Source of the DNA: Panaeolus papilionaceus
Taxonomy: Eukaryota > Basidiomycota > Agaricomycetes > Agaricales
DNA length: 64,000 nt
Direction of reading: 5' to 3'
NCBI GenBank assembly: GCA_015501605.1
Contig: JADNRZ010000014.1
Span: 1,302,001 to 1,366,000 of the forward strand
Shown here: piece after piece, positions 1 through 11,899 of the stretch
How positions within the stretch are numbered: position 1 is the stretch's first letter
Layout: the number at the start of each line of letters is the position of its first letter
The notes under the pieces: model-generated
Database searches by the model: none
What the model was told of the DNA's origin: nothing
The model's input: only the letters and a program-made list of their open reading frames with translations
Program-made: the position numbers and the translations under genes

Positions 1-880
1 ACGCCGTCCCACCCGCACTCCTATACTGCAGGCAGCTAGAGTACCTGGATACTTCACGACTGACTTGTGTAAATCCACTTACCGCTCCTATTCATTTACC
101 GATACGGAATCCACCCCCAGCCATATTCCGGAATGTAGAGAGAATCACAGCCTCAGTGCACACGGAATGGAAGTCGTTCTGCTATGTGGCTGATAGGGAA
201 GGTCTCAAAGCATTTCCCGGGGCCAAGCGCGTCACCATATCCCCATGGACGACCGGACCACATCGATATATTGTTGTCCAAGTAACATTAAGATACATAC
301 GCGGCTCGGAAGTGCTCCAATTATCAGGTCCGTCACTGTATTTCAATTCCCCAGCTGCTCTACCAAATGCGATTAATCATCCTTTCGAACGTTCTTAGGA
401 AGGAGCTCACCTTCGTACTTTTTCACCGTTCTCCAACCATGCTTCGATGACTCTGCTTCAAGTCTTCAATCCATTCAAATCTATTACGAGGAGCACAGAT
501 TCAACGCCGTTTTTCTCACCCACCTCTGTGATGCGCTCATAGCCATGCGCAAAGACAACGCACTTTCGAACATTGTTATCAACTGGCACATCACTTCACC
601 TGACCATACCATTGCCAGCCCAAATTCGCGCTTCGCAGATGAATGGAGAACGCTCGATTGGATACTCGTCGGTGACAGGAGCGATTTTCCTGCATTGGAG
701 ATGGTGGAGGTCTGCCTCTGGACTCCTTTGAGCGCGCAGAGGAGTAAGATGCCGTGGTCCTGGGCGGGAAAGTGGACGGGATGCATGAAGAGCGAGTATC
801 GATGTCTTTTGGATGAGCCTTTGAAGGGTTTAATATCTGCTGATGGTTTACAAGTCTGTTGTACTGTCTATCCGTTGTGA
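1..880 (+). CDS. F-box/leucine-rich-like protein, 3' part only
   Basis: The window opens inside this gene. Reading frame 3 runs from base 3 and aligns with the complete paralogue at 11900-13459 on the other strand. Shared blocks include ALLYCR near the start, IPPATF/NPPAIF before an Arg-Val-x-Thr stretch, and an identical style of C-terminus (VCCTVYPL here, VCCAVYVI there). I place one intron at 328-398: the donor context AG/GTCCGTCACTG matches the paralogue's G/GTGCGTCATTG, and phase is kept into the exon 399-880. In this family an N-terminal F-box recruits SCF ubiquitin ligase and the leucine-rich region binds substrate; the F-box itself lies outside the window. Exact function and substrate are unknown. 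The 5' end is missing only because of the window edge. Confidence 0.75.
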
Positions 881-1586
881 TGGAATAGCAGTCGGTTCCA
901 TCCGCGGGACGTCGAGACTACTAGGGTGTTCTTCACTTTTGCGACAATGATTTTTATGAATCTACACAGTGTATCGAGAATATGATGGCAAGGTCCACTA
1001 TATTGAGGCGATTTTGGGTGAAGCTGTGACGTGCACGTTGTGGCCTGTATACGCACATGTGAACACGAGGGCAATGCTGGGCCGTTCTCTTCTTTTCAAC
1101 TCACCAGAATTTGCCTGATGACCACCATAGAGTCTGAGACTGATTCAAGTACACTGATACCAATGTCATTTTCCACTCGAAAATGCGACAAGGTGGGAGG
1201 GATATTGGGGAGTCTCGACGCGCAAATCCCTAGGATTTTCACAGTGTTGGTAATTTTGGGATAGAATATTGAGCTATAAAATTGAGCAAAACAGGATAAT
1301 AGGAGATAGTGTTGCACTTTATCGTAGTACTTTCCGAATTCAATTGAATTCCATTCACACCACGTTCGCTGTATGTCCACACCCGTTCATTTCGGGTTAT
1401 TAAGCGCGCACCTCAGAAGCCCTGATTTCAGTCGCATGTGTTTAACCGAGTGACTTAGTTACAGCGGAAACAAGGCACGCGGCGGTAGACGATACCCCGA
1501 GAACTAAGCGGCACAAAGGAAGCTCGCTGGCCGTGGGGTCTGGAATAGACGTTTATAGGAATGTGATCCCGACGAGTCATTGTCAT
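881..1586. other. intergenic, no gene seen
   Basis: Reading frames here are short, overlap on both strands and show no family signature. The stretch probably holds the 3' flank of the F-box-like gene and spacer before the transposon copy. Confidence 0.5.
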
Positions 1587-2330
1587 CCCCGCTACCTTTA
1601 GGTAGTGGGTTTTAGTGAAATGTTCGGAGAAATTTTGGCAGAGGATTTGAATGTGGCTGTGCTAGCAAGACCATTTAGAAATTGAATCCCACCCTTCGGT
1701 GATTAGTGGCTGTGCTTAGCTCAAAGCGTCGAAGCAAAGTCACTGCTCTTCACAACGAACACGAAACAATGTTGCATGACAAAATCTTCAACGTACACGC
1801 GAGCGCCAGGAAGAGTCAACCGACGGTTGACGACGAGTTGTGGTCGTATTTCCTGTATTTTTCAAAGACAGAATTGCATGTGTTCAATGATGTCAATACG
1901 GTTAGTGCGACAAGCATCACCCAGCATAATAACCATAGGTTACTCAAATTTGTCGATAGTCAGGTAAATAATTACTGAACGAGCGCATAGAGATACCAAA
2001 CCGAAGCATAGATTGCATTCCGGAGTTTCTTTGGCATTGGTTGCAAGTCGTTAGTCTCCCCAAGTGACCCCGCTCCAGTAAAGGAAGACATTACTGATTC
2101 AATATGTTGCTGTCTTTGGATGAATTGACTCTGATTACACAAATTATAATATTGTGGTACTAAATATTACATCTTAAACAGCTCGCAATCCGACTCCTCA
2201 AATTGCTTGACTTTGTGTGCATATATACAGACGCAATTGCCCAGTGTTGACTAGTTAAAATCTGTCAATGTTCTATAAAGAGCAGCCTTTTGGTAGCGGG
2301 CTATGCCGTTGGTCGGCGCTATCGTTATAT
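1587..2330 (+). mobile_element. non-autonomous Helentron/Helitron2-like element, copy 1
   Basis: This ~744-bp block matches 49191-49925 in inverted orientation, with scattered substitutions and small indels. It starts CCCCGCTACC right after a T. Near the other end lies the inverted word GGTAGCGGG (2292-2300), followed by about 30 bp with a short hairpin (GCCG...CGGC, 2305-2316), and similarity stops before a T. A 5' terminal repeat paired with a subterminal 3' repeat, a 3' hairpin and insertion at T/T fits the Helentron (Helitron2) group and its non-autonomous derivatives. No transposase or Rep/helicase is encoded. The middle part carries degenerate reading frames. Confidence 0.6.
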
Positions 2331-2993
2331 GCATAAACTGGGTGTCTCCACACATGCTCCAAGGTGCTCCTTTGACCGTCTAAATGAGTGTGAAAGGACT
2401 GCAGTACCTCAGGTAAGAACCCCTAAAAGAGACGTCTATTCACGCGTCAACGGCGTTTGCCGGGATCACGACGCGTTGTTTGTTGTACAAAGAGTGTGTG
2501 AATATGCCACGTGTGGGAGCGAAATGAAAAGGTTAGGTTAGGGTTACATGGTACGTGCATCTCTTTGGCTCACCCACGCAGCCCTCCTTTCCTTGCCGCT
2601 CTAACCTGACCTTTTCCTCCGCTGCTACGTCCCCCTCTCCGTATTTCCCTGTCATCCCGCCCACGCCCCCTCCTACGACCTCTTCATATTATTCGTATTC
2701 TCGTCCTCTTATTCCACCACCGACGAGACCTTGTCACCCCCGTTAATTGGCGATTTTTTCTACTTTAACTAAAGTAATAGGCATTGCACGACAAAAAGGC
2801 GGGGCAAAGACCTAAAATTTGGGATTTACACCGACACTTCACCTCAACATACTGTTGCTGAGACCTTTAGATCAGGTTCAGCTCACGAACGACCTTGGAC
2901 AGCACACGCACAAGTAGCAGATATACAGCTCGCCAGCACCAAGCAAGCAGGCAAGCAGCGGACACTCCAGACGCAGGTTACAGCACACAATTA
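2331..2993. other. spacer and 5' region of the FHA gene
   Basis: It contains a telomere-like but non-tandem word (2531-2543), a pyrimidine-rich stretch (2580-2745) and A/T-rich DNA up to the FHA start codon. A pyrimidine-rich leader is common upstream of fungal housekeeping genes. I see no other gene. Confidence 0.4.
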
Positions 2994-5900
2994 ATGACCT
3001 CTGCGCCATTTCCTTCATCACCATCACCTTCAGTCACATTTAATCTCGCCCCTCACTCTTCCACTTCATCGTCATCCACACATAGCCCCCCCTCCAACAC
3101 CCCCAGTAATATTCCAAACATGAGCACCAACGGCCATAACACGCTGTATCCCGCCCTCTATTTGTATCCGCTCAACGACACCTGGGCGCCCAAACATATT
3201 GCGCTGTCGAGTGTGCATACGAAGATTGGGAGACAGACGAGCTCAAAGACGGCGCCGGGTGAGAAGAATGGGTTTTTTGATAGCAAGGTGCTGAGTAGAC
3301 AGCATGCGGAGGTTTGGGAGGAAGGTGGAAAGGTGAGCGTCTTGGACATTTTTTATCTTTTTTTGGGGGGTCAGGAAGGCGAGGAATGGGGAGAGAAGGG
3401 GCGCATATAGCCACTCACCCGGCCAGCCTCACTCCTTTCCTTTCCTATTTCATTTTCAATTTGGTCTGATCTCACGTCTGACCGTTGTTGACATTCTTTT
3501 ATTTCCCAGATTTACATCAAGGATGTCAAAAGCTCCAACGGCACATTTATCAACGGCGAGCGACTGAGCAGCGAAGGACATGAATCTGATCCATTTGAGC
3601 TAAAAAGTGATGATATCGTAGTACGTCTTTGTCCTTTCTCATCATTCCTCCTTTCCTTTCTTCGTATATATGCGCCTCCCCTTTTTTCCCCAATTAAGAT
3701 CATGAATTCTAATTCAATGACGATCACAGGAATTCGGTATTGACATCGTTGGAGAAGACAACAAAACCATTATCCACCACAAAGTTGCCGCACGTGTCGT
3801 CTGCGTTTTCTCTGAACAAGACGCCCAGGTCGCCGCGCGCGCTGAACAGCATCAACAACAGCAGCAGTTGCACCAACAGCAGTTCATGCAGCAGCAGCAA
3901 GGTGGATCGCATGGTGCGTCGGGAATGGGCGGTGTTGGTGGTGTAGGCGGTGCCGGTGCAAATGGCGTAGGGGCACAGATGAATGGGTTGGGTGTTGGAG
4001 GCGTAGGAGGCAATGCGTTCCCTCAGTATTCTGTGCAGAGAAGGGCACAGCTGGCACAGCAAGGCTTGGGTGCTATGGCGGGTATGCGAGCCCCTGGCAA
4101 GACCGGTTTGACGTTTGATGTGGTCATGAGCCGGTTACAAGGGGAGTTGCAAAAGAGTCGTGAGACGGGAGCAGAGTTGACGAGTTTGAGTGGTGCGTTG
4201 AATGAGATTAATGATACGTTGAGTGGAAATGTGGTATGTCGTTCTTTTGTTTATTGGAGATTTTTATTGATTATATTCGCAATTAGGCCGCCAATGTCCC
4301 TCAATTCCCTTCAACGCTTCCTCCCGTCCGACCACCCCAAGAAGCACCACCTTCCGCACCAGGTCAATCCTCCCCCATTCCCGGCGCGTCATCTGCACCC
4401 ACTGGTGCACTCCCTCCTCCCCCTACATCGTCCTCCCAACCTGCCGCTTCCACAAGCACCGCATCCAACCTCTCTTCAGGATCCACGTCCTCCGTTATCG
4501 ATCCATCCGCTATCGCAGCTATCCAATCCCAACTCGAGGCTACTCAGTCTTCGTTGGCATCTCAGAGTGATAAACTTAAGGTGTTTGAAGATGCGTTGGC
4601 GGAGCAGGATAAAATGCGACGGGAGGTGGAGAGGTTGAGGGAGGTGTTGATTGAGAGGGGTTCGAGTGGATTTATGGGTTCATCCTCGTCGGTCCTGGCG
4701 GCTTCGTCGTTGCTTGTAGGCGATAAGGCGGCGAACGAGGCTGAGGAGCCGAGAGGGTTTGAGGTGGATGGTGATGGTGATGAGGGACTTGAGCCGATTG
4801 TGGAATTGGAGGGCGAGGCGGAGGCGGAGGCGGAGCATAGGGATGATGAGATGAGTTATGAAGATGATGACGACGATGACGATGCGAGGAGTATCAGCAC
4901 GGTTATGGGACATGAACTCGAGAGGGTTGATGAGGAGGATGAGAGCGAGGAGAAGGAGGGAGAGGGAGAGAAGGATAGGGAGAGGAGAGATGAGGAGCGC
5001 GGGGTAGGAGTTGAACATTCGTCGCTGCTTGAACCGCCTGAACCAAAAGAGAAAGACGGCGAGAAGGAGGGAGATAAGGAGAAAGAGAGGGAAGCTGAGG
5101 CGCTGAGGAAAGCGGAAGAAGAAGATGAGAAGGAGAGAGAGGAGAGGAGGAGGGAGGATTTGGGAGTGGGTAGGCCGAGGACGCCAGAGCCGGGGAGGTT
5201 GTTACTGTTTAATAATGGTGGTCAGAGGAGGTCCTCGTTGGGTGGTGGAGTGAAGGACGCGGCGATTGCTGCTGCCGCTACGACCGCCAACGCTACTGCC
5301 AACCCTGCAATTGCGAATACAACCGCGACGTCGACTACCCCTGATGAACTTCAAGCCCAGATTCGAGAATTGACGAATCAGGTGAATGCTTTCGTGAAAT
5401 TGGCGGGCTCACTCGAGGAGAGGCATTTGGCGGCGCAGGAGGTGATTAGGAGGTTGGAGGGCAAGGTTCGGGGATTGGAGATGGGTGTAAAATGCGAGGG
5501 CGAGGAGATAACAGAGGACAAGGAGGAAACAAAAGAGGTTGTCGAGGAGGTGAAGGAGGAAGAGGCAGAAAAAGCGATTGAAGAAGTTGCAACCTCGCCG
5601 ACACCGACGCCCGAGCCTGCGCCTGCGCCTGCTCCATCGTTGCTCGAGGCTGTTACGCCTCTTCTCACTGAATGGCGCAAGTCGTTCGAAACGCAGATTT
5701 CGACCGATTTGAGTCTGGAGCGTGAAAAATTGGATAAAGCGCGCGAGGAGTGGGAGAGGAGGGTGCGGGAGGTCGATGAGAGGATGAATAAAGTTGAGGA
5801 GAGTCAGAGGGTGTTGGGTGGGAGCGTCGCTGCCATCGTCTCGGCGCAGAGTCAGTGGTCATCGCATGGTGGTGGGGGAGGGGGTGTTCATGCGCTAGGC

Positions 5901-6715
5901 TTGAATGGAGATGCGTTGAAGTTGGCTGGTGCGGGTGGGTTGGTTACTCCGCCTAGTCCGAGGAGTCAGAGTAGTGATTCGGGGAGGTACAGCAGGAGGA
6001 GGAGAAGGAGGGGGTTGAGGGATGCGGGTGCGACGGGTGCCAGTGGCAGTACTGGTGCTACCACAACCACGACAGGTAGAGAGAGGAGTGGGAGTGAGTC
6101 GTTTGAGAGCGGGAGTGGGTTTAGTAGTGATGAGCAGGCGTATAAAGAAGAGCGAAGGGAGAGGAGAGAGGTGTCAGGGTCATCGGTGGGTGACGAACGA
6201 CAGGGTGAGGAGGGAGAGGCAGAGGGGATGAGCAGTTCTGTGCACAGTGCGAAGAGCGCCGTTGTCGCTGCTATGATTGGTGCGATGCCTGCTGTGCCTT
6301 CGCTATCACATGGTGTTGGTGCTCTTCATGGTGCGAGTGCGCATGGAGGAGGGCAGGGAGTGAAGGTGGTGGGTGGTGCGGTTATTGATCCTGCGCGTGC
6401 GTTGGCTACGCCTGCGCCGAGTGATAGGACGCTTGAGGGGAGTGTGGGTAGTTTGGATGGGGTTAGTGAGGAGGATGAGAAGAGAGAAGTATGTGTTTGT
6501 CCTTCGCGCTTTTGGGTTTCCTTTTTGGGTGATGTGTACTGACGACCCCTTACTTGTATGTGTAGCTCGCTCAGGAATCCTCGACGCATGAAAAGCATGC
6601 GCTGCAGGGACAGGGAGGGCAAATTGATAATTTGAATGTGCAAGCTGCGGTTGGTGTTGTGCTACTGAGTGTCGCTGCTGCTGCTGTGTTCTGGAAGATT
6701 AGACCGGAGGCGTAG
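2994..6715 (+). CDS. FHA-domain tail-anchored protein, SLMAP/PRO45/HAM-4-like
   Basis: Five exons keep phase throughout: 2994-3332, 3510-3620, 3730-4233, 4287-6488, 6566-6715, giving about 1101 residues. Residues ~55-180 form an FHA domain with the IGRQ, SRQH and SSNGTF core motifs, which binds phosphothreonine peptides. A Gln/Gly-rich stretch follows, then long acidic and Arg/Glu-rich regions with predicted coiled coils. The last ~25 residues are one hydrophobic segment ending KIRPEA, a C-terminal membrane anchor. FHA plus coiled coil plus tail anchor is the layout of the STRIPAK subunit SLMAP, known in fungi as PRO45 (Sordaria) and HAM-4 (Neurospora), which acts at the ER/nuclear envelope in cell fusion and fruiting. 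The orthology is inference. The start at 2994 is the first in-frame ATG; 3121 is an alternative. Confidence 0.85.
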
Positions 6716-6852
6716 GCTGTCGTTGGACTCTCTTCTCTATCCTCATTCAACTCGATTTTTTTATTTCTACATACAAGTCTGCCCCGATTCGATTCTTTTC
6801 ATAGCATTATGCATCATATTTTCGGCTTTGGTTTCATCATGGGTTGATCGTT

Positions 6853-6888
<36 letters not shown>

Positions 6889-7678
6889 CTCTCTTTCGAG
6901 CTTTCTTATCATTTTGATATTTATTCTTCGGCTTGATTGCATTTGACCTCGTTCTACAGTATATACATACATACATCGATTCAACATTTTTTTCCTTTTC
7001 CTTTTACATGTGGCTTGTTCGCATTCGAATTCGATTTTAGTGTCGACTTTTTTTCTCATTAGTTCTACTGGTCTTCGCGTTACGTCTCCTACTCTCTTAC
7101 TTTCTATTCTTTACTCTTAGTCTTAGTCTTGCGTCTTAGTCTTGCTCTCGACTCGTCTTACTCTACTCGTTACTTATGTCCTGATTACGTCCTACGTCTA
7201 GTGTTATGTCGTCTTGTTCTATCATTTTTTTCTTTCACTCTCAGCCTTGGTGTGATGGGTGAAGAGTCGATTTTAGGGTTTGTGATTTAGATGTGAGGCG
7301 CAGGGTCTGTTGTGTTCGTTGTCGAAGTGGAGACTTGGTTAAGCCATAACAAATGGGCGCAATGTGGCTCCATTGGTCCCGCACCCTTTAAGCTTTAAGT
7401 CCCGCAGATACCTTGAACAATACTGAACACAACCACATCCATCTCAAACCACAAAAAAAGGCTCCTGACCACCACTAATCACTCAAAAACTGCACAAAGC
7501 CCGCGTTGTAACTAGCTGTCCTTACCATTATTCCCCATCACCATCGCTCTATTCAAAGCTCAATGCGATAAATTCGGGAGACTCTCGCTCAGATAAAATC
7601 GTCATACATATATTTCAAAATGGAAGTGGCGCAGTGGTCGTCGGGCCATTGCCCTCCTTCTACCCCCAAGCGTAGCCC
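6716..7678. other. 3' flank with CT microsatellite, no gene seen
   Basis: This is the 3' flank of the FHA gene. It holds a (TC)n run at about 6858-6886 and pyrimidine-rich, CTTA-type simple sequence at 7070-7170. The small reading frames here are shadows of that simple sequence. Confidence 0.6.
6858..6886. repeat. (TC)n microsatellite
   Basis: An uninterrupted TC dinucleotide run lies in the 3' flank of the FHA-domain gene, seen directly in the sequence. Confidence 0.95.
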
Positions 7679-9080
7679 TCAGGCTAGTTTATATTCTCCG
7701 ACGACGAGCGACCGAGGACGCAAGAAGCTCTTGTAGAAGGAGGCATACTCCTCTCTCGTGATGTCACAGGGGTTGCGAGTCGAGATAGGCTTCGACTTGT
7801 CAGGTTCCTCGTTCGAAACCTCCTGAGCCTGAGCCTTCTTGGGCTCCCTATTCCCCGTTTTCTCCTCCTCGTCGTCCTCCATCTCCTATAATAAAAGATG
7901 GTGAACATGACGAACCGGATAACGGTAAACGAAATCAACATACCTTCTCCTTTGTGACGGTACGCTGGTGTAACGGTTCGATTTTATTTTCATTTCACTT
8001 CTTCGTCATTTCTTCCCTTAGTATTATCAGTCAGAAAAGCCTCACAAAACCCCTATCCCATTCTTATCTTATCTTTCATCAGACCCCTTCGTAGACTACC
8101 AACCTCCTTTATTTGTTTATCTTTAACTTCGCTTACTCCTTGGTAGTTTTATAGTATTTGTTCTTAAACCTTATTTTAGCGTATAAATAGTCGAGTAAGA
8201 GGACTCATCGTCCTCAGTTGAATCCATTGCGTTAAACTGTATTTTATCGCGTGCATTTGAGCTACCCCAATTCCCGTGTGCCGTTTTAACCTCAACGTCG
8301 CCTTCGCCACCGTGAGCACGAAACGTCACAGCTGGGTAGGATAGGATATAAATTCGGAGTGCTGCTTCACAATCTCCTTAATTTTCTTCTCTTCAAGGAA
8401 CTCCATCTGATCCTCCTGAAGGTAGAGGCGGACTTCGGTGCCACGTCCGAGAGGTGGGTTGACGGTGTCCTGGGTGATGGTGAACGTTCCTCCGGCGGAA
8501 GACTCCCAGATGTATTGCTCGTCATCGTTGTGCTTGGAAATGACTTGCACGCGCTCGGCGACCAGGTAAGCAGAGTAGAAACCGACACCAAATTGAGCGA
8601 TCATAGAGATATCGGCACCAGAGCTAAGGGCCTCCATGAAACCCTATTGAATAGAAATGTTGATAATCATGTCCATCAAGAAGAGCGACATTGAGACCAA
8701 CCTTTGTGCCGGATTTGGCGATGGTACCAAGGTTGTTGACGAGATCAGCCTTGGTCATACCGATACCAGTATCGCGGATGGAAAGGATCTTGCTCTCTTT
8801 ATCAGGGGTGATCCGGATGTAAAGATCCTTCTCAGTATCAAGAACGCTAGGGTTGGTGAGAGCTGCATAGCGGATTTTATCGAGAGCGTCTGAACCGTTC
8901 GAGATCAACTCTCGAAGGAAAATCTCTTTGTTTGAGTGGAAAGTCCCTGTTTACAAAGGGAATGATTATGAGGGATTTATTTTTCACATTTCAAAAAAGG
9001 TCAAAGAAAAACCGCGTACTCATGATAAGGTCAATGAGTTGAGAGCTCTCAGCCTGGAATCCAAAACTTTCGGTCGCCAT
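7679..9080 (-). pseudogene. truncated Hsp90 copy
   Basis: Exons 9080-9020, 8946-8702 and 8643-8326 encode a good Hsp90 N-terminal ATPase domain: MATESFGFQAE start, [36 protein letters not shown], ending EFISYP. A stop follows at 8326. After about 350 bp of unrelated DNA, Hsp90 sequence resumes: QRTVTKEKE near 7960, then, across an intron, an acidic linker and KPISTRNP-DITREEYASFYKSF (7679-7882). The frame then runs into unrelated residues and a stop. Most of the middle domain and the whole C-terminal dimerisation domain are missing; a full Hsp90 is about 700 residues. The conserved Asn of the LINT motif also reads as Arg at the first splice junction. It cannot make a working chaperone. The intact parental gene must lie elsewhere. 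Confidence 0.85.
7975..8325. other. foreign insertion splitting the Hsp90 copy
   Basis: About 350 bp separates two parts of the Hsp90 frame that are adjacent in intact genes (SYPIQL and VTKE). It has no reading frame of note and no clear inverted repeats. Reading it as an intron does not restore frame, so I treat it as inserted or rearranged DNA. Confidence 0.5.
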
Positions 9081-9220
9081 TATGATTCTATTAAGTGATT
9101 AAAATGAGTAATTGAGATAAGAGAATCATATGACCAACTTTTTTGGGAGTGGATGGAGGGAGATGTGGATGGGGTTGGTGAAGAACAGTTGAAGAAAGTG
9201 GGACGTGGAGTCCAATACCC

Positions 9221-9260
9221 TTTTATAAATGTGTTCTAAAAATTAGTTCTCGAAGAATCC
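9221..9260 (-). promoter_or_regulatory. TATA box and heat-shock-element-like site of the Hsp90 copy
   Basis: On the minus strand a TATA box (ATTTATAAAA, 9221-9230) lies about 140 bp upstream of the Hsp90-like ATG at 9080. Just beyond it at 9247-9259 is TTCTCGAAGAATC: two correct inverted heat-shock units (TTCnnGAA) and a third imperfect one. Hsp90 genes are classic HSF1 targets. The truncated copy has therefore kept a plausible heat-shock promoter. Confidence 0.5.
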
Positions 9261-10418
9261 GAGCACACACTCATATTCACAATCACTCTTTGAATTGTTT
9301 TTTCTGATTATCATTTGACAATGACGTCCATCGATCTATTTCGCGATAGATCACATAGAAATTCAATGAACACTCTAGAATCTTATGCATTATTTACAAT
9401 CTAGATTAGAAATGTCCCGTTACTCACTCCTGGCTCTGAAATCAATACTTGACGCCCTCCAAGAAATCCTTTTACAGCAATTTCGAAAAGGGTTGGCGGT
9501 CGCTGATTTTCGAGTAATGTCACAATGTCAATAGATGAAAATAAACCCGCTGTAGGGTTAACCCTAATTCAACGTGTCCTCACTCTCGCATCACACTTTT
9601 TCAAGTCCAGACGTCTGGGTAAACACGAATGCCCACCCAGCATGGTTTCCGGAACCGGTGTGTCAGTGTAATTGGTCCCATGCGATTAATACTACTACGA
9701 CTACTACGACTACATGCCGACGAGTTCGTGGGGTCAGTGAGAGGGAGGGTAGGGGAGGAGAGGAATTGTGAAGTGGAGGAGGGACCGAGATACGAGCGGG
9801 TAACGCGATTCAAAAGAGTGTAGCGAGCTACGAAGGAGCGCACGGGCACAACACGACGACGAAATAAGAGATGTGAGGCGAAAGAGCTTCGTATTTCAGT
9901 ACACTAGGCACCTTTTATATGTAAAGCTATGGAAAAACAAAGAAAATAACGGAGAAAGGCCAAGGAACAAAAATGGATCAGATAATGTGAGAAATAATAG
10001 TGGTACAAAGACGAAAGGTGAAGAACAGGATGTGGTGCAAGGAGTGAATGTGGGGTTGTAGGTCTAAGTGTTGCCAGACGCTGATACATAAATGGTAAAA
10101 TGATGCGTGCGGTGCGCGTTACTCGTGAAAACATCAGCGCCCGACTCATCGGACAGCGACTCTGGGACACCGCGACAACGACGACGACGCGTTGATGCGA
10201 ATACAAAAGAAAAGAAGATCGAAGGAAAATCGAGAAATAGGGATTTACTGATGACTGGGTCATCAGCGTGCCTTATTATGGGGAATATGTAGCAAATGAA
10301 AGTGTTCTACAAAATATGTGGTCTAATCTGCTGTACCTACTCCTGAAGATCTATCGGTAAAAGTGACAATAGTGGACGATTTCCAATATATAGTCTACGT
10401 GAAAGGGATCCGTACAGC
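9261..10418. other. intergenic, no gene seen
   Basis: This lies between the divergent Hsp90 promoter and the 3' end of the DUF7137 gene. It holds a short ACTACG-type repeat at 9689-9717. Reading frames on both strands are short, basic and unrelated to known families. Confidence 0.45.
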
Positions 10419-11340
10419 TCAACCTACCTGTGCTCCCCGCATAGAGCGCACAAGATGCAGTCCAGACAAAAACGTGATAAACAGGGTGATTACTATGCTG
10501 ATCGACGCTGGATGAGCAGCGTATGTCGAGGCGCCACTGCACGCCGCGCAGGTCCAACCTATAATGAACGACATATAACGTTAGCACTTCCGTACAGTAT
10601 GAAATAGAGAGAAAACCGATCCCAAATCACTCACCACTGGTCAAGGGCGTATACGGCTGGGGAGTATACAATGCAAACTGAACAGCACTATTATGTTGGA
10701 AATACCCTCCTCGCCTAGGTGCGTTTGGTCCTCGCTCATCCCAGACGTGCAGCGTGTACTTGGCCTGGACAAGCGGGGTATCGGGATTCGCCACCTGGTA
10801 CGAGTTGACATCCCAAACCACTTCTCTCACGACGTTCCCGCTGCTATTCCCATTCGTAGTGTTTCCAGATCCTGTCGGGTTCTGGGTACCCCCACCCCCG
10901 CTCAGCGCAACAACTCCATCCGTAGGTCCGACGGGGTATGTATTCCCATTCTCGCACACAGCGCTGAAGGTCAACTTGGTGGGGGTGACGCTCAAACTGG
11001 TCAAGTTCCACCCAAAAGTGATGAATTGGCTCGGGGCGATTTTGTAGAACGAGGTTACGGTTGCAGGAGGCTGGGTGAAGAGGAGACCACCCACGGCTGC
11101 ATTGGCGGGGATGAAGCTTATGCTACTACGGGGTCCAGAAGTGGTGGATGACGGAGAGTGAGTGTCTGATGAATTTTCAGAGAGAGACCTTGACAAGGTG
11201 CTTGTTCCTGAAGAGAGGGAACCTGTGAGCGATGGCGAAACACTCTGAGATGGAGACGAAAGGGCAGATTGGTCGTCATTGTCCCCAGGGGCGGGTGTAA
11301 TGGTGGCTGACGGCGTGTCCACTGGTAGTGTTTGGGACAT
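10419..11340 (-). CDS. DUF7137-domain membrane protein
   Basis: Two exons, 11340-10635 and 10558-10419, join in phase at AGTG/GTGAGT and give about 281 residues. A Ser/Thr-rich N-terminal third precedes the DUF7137 domain, recognised by FTQPPATVTSFYKIAPSQFITFGWN, a WDERGP motif and FALYTPQPYTPL (each given here only in part as landmarks). The last exon adds WTCAAC and a hydrophobic segment with a short basic tail. DUF7137 proteins are widespread in fungi, membrane-anchored and of unknown function. An acceptor (TTTCAG) lies a few bases upstream of the ATG and the model lacks a signal peptide, so a short 5' exon carrying one may be missing. Confidence 0.82.
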
Positions 11341-11899
11341 TATATCTGAAAGTGAAATGAGTTTTAACGTTAAGTATACGGGATTTCGTGGGTTGGAGAC
11401 CTGGGCGATGATGATGGGTCTGCACGCAAGCTCAAGAACAAAATGTATGTCAACCTATTACACGATCTCTAAGCAAAGAAAGCTACCGTTTATCGTAAAT
11501 GAATGTCCCGTAGGCACAAAAACGACACAAGGCGGGTAACCAGGTTGCTGCTTTCGACCTTCAAATGACTTCGCGCGGAGGATCGATGTGCAACGCAACG
11601 AGCCTTATGTTGAAATAGCTCAGGATGATGGAATCATTAGTCGAACTGAGTGAAATGCCCTTGTCAAATCCCGATCATACACACACGTGTGCGGAAGACC
11701 TATAATTAGCGCTAGTCGAACCCAGTTACGTTCTCACAGAATGAACCTGTAGAGAATTCCGGTTTAACAAAACTGGAAAACTACGGTAAATACTGTCGCT
11801 ACAACATCGTGAAGTTATAGATTCCATAGTCACGGTATCATACGAAGAGAACAATGTAACGATAACGATACCCTAGCCCTAGGCACCTAGTCGACATAA
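11341..11899. other. intergenic, no gene seen
   Basis: This lies between two minus-strand genes: the upstream region of the DUF7137 gene and the 3' flank of the F-box-like gene. A missing 5' exon of the DUF7137 gene could be here, but I could not fix one. Confidence 0.4.

Noticed and set aside
2531..2543. Telomere-like word (GGTTAGGTTAGGGTT) near 2535
   Set aside because: It occurs once, without a tandem array, in the middle of gene-bearing DNA.
4680..5862. Minus-strand frames inside the FHA gene
   Set aside because: They are shadows of the acidic, repetitive coding sequence on the plus strand.
7975..8325. Hsp90 insertion read as an intron
   Set aside because: A GTGACG donor and CACCAG acceptor exist, but joining them gives the wrong frame for VTKEKE, and the remaining gene is truncated anyway.
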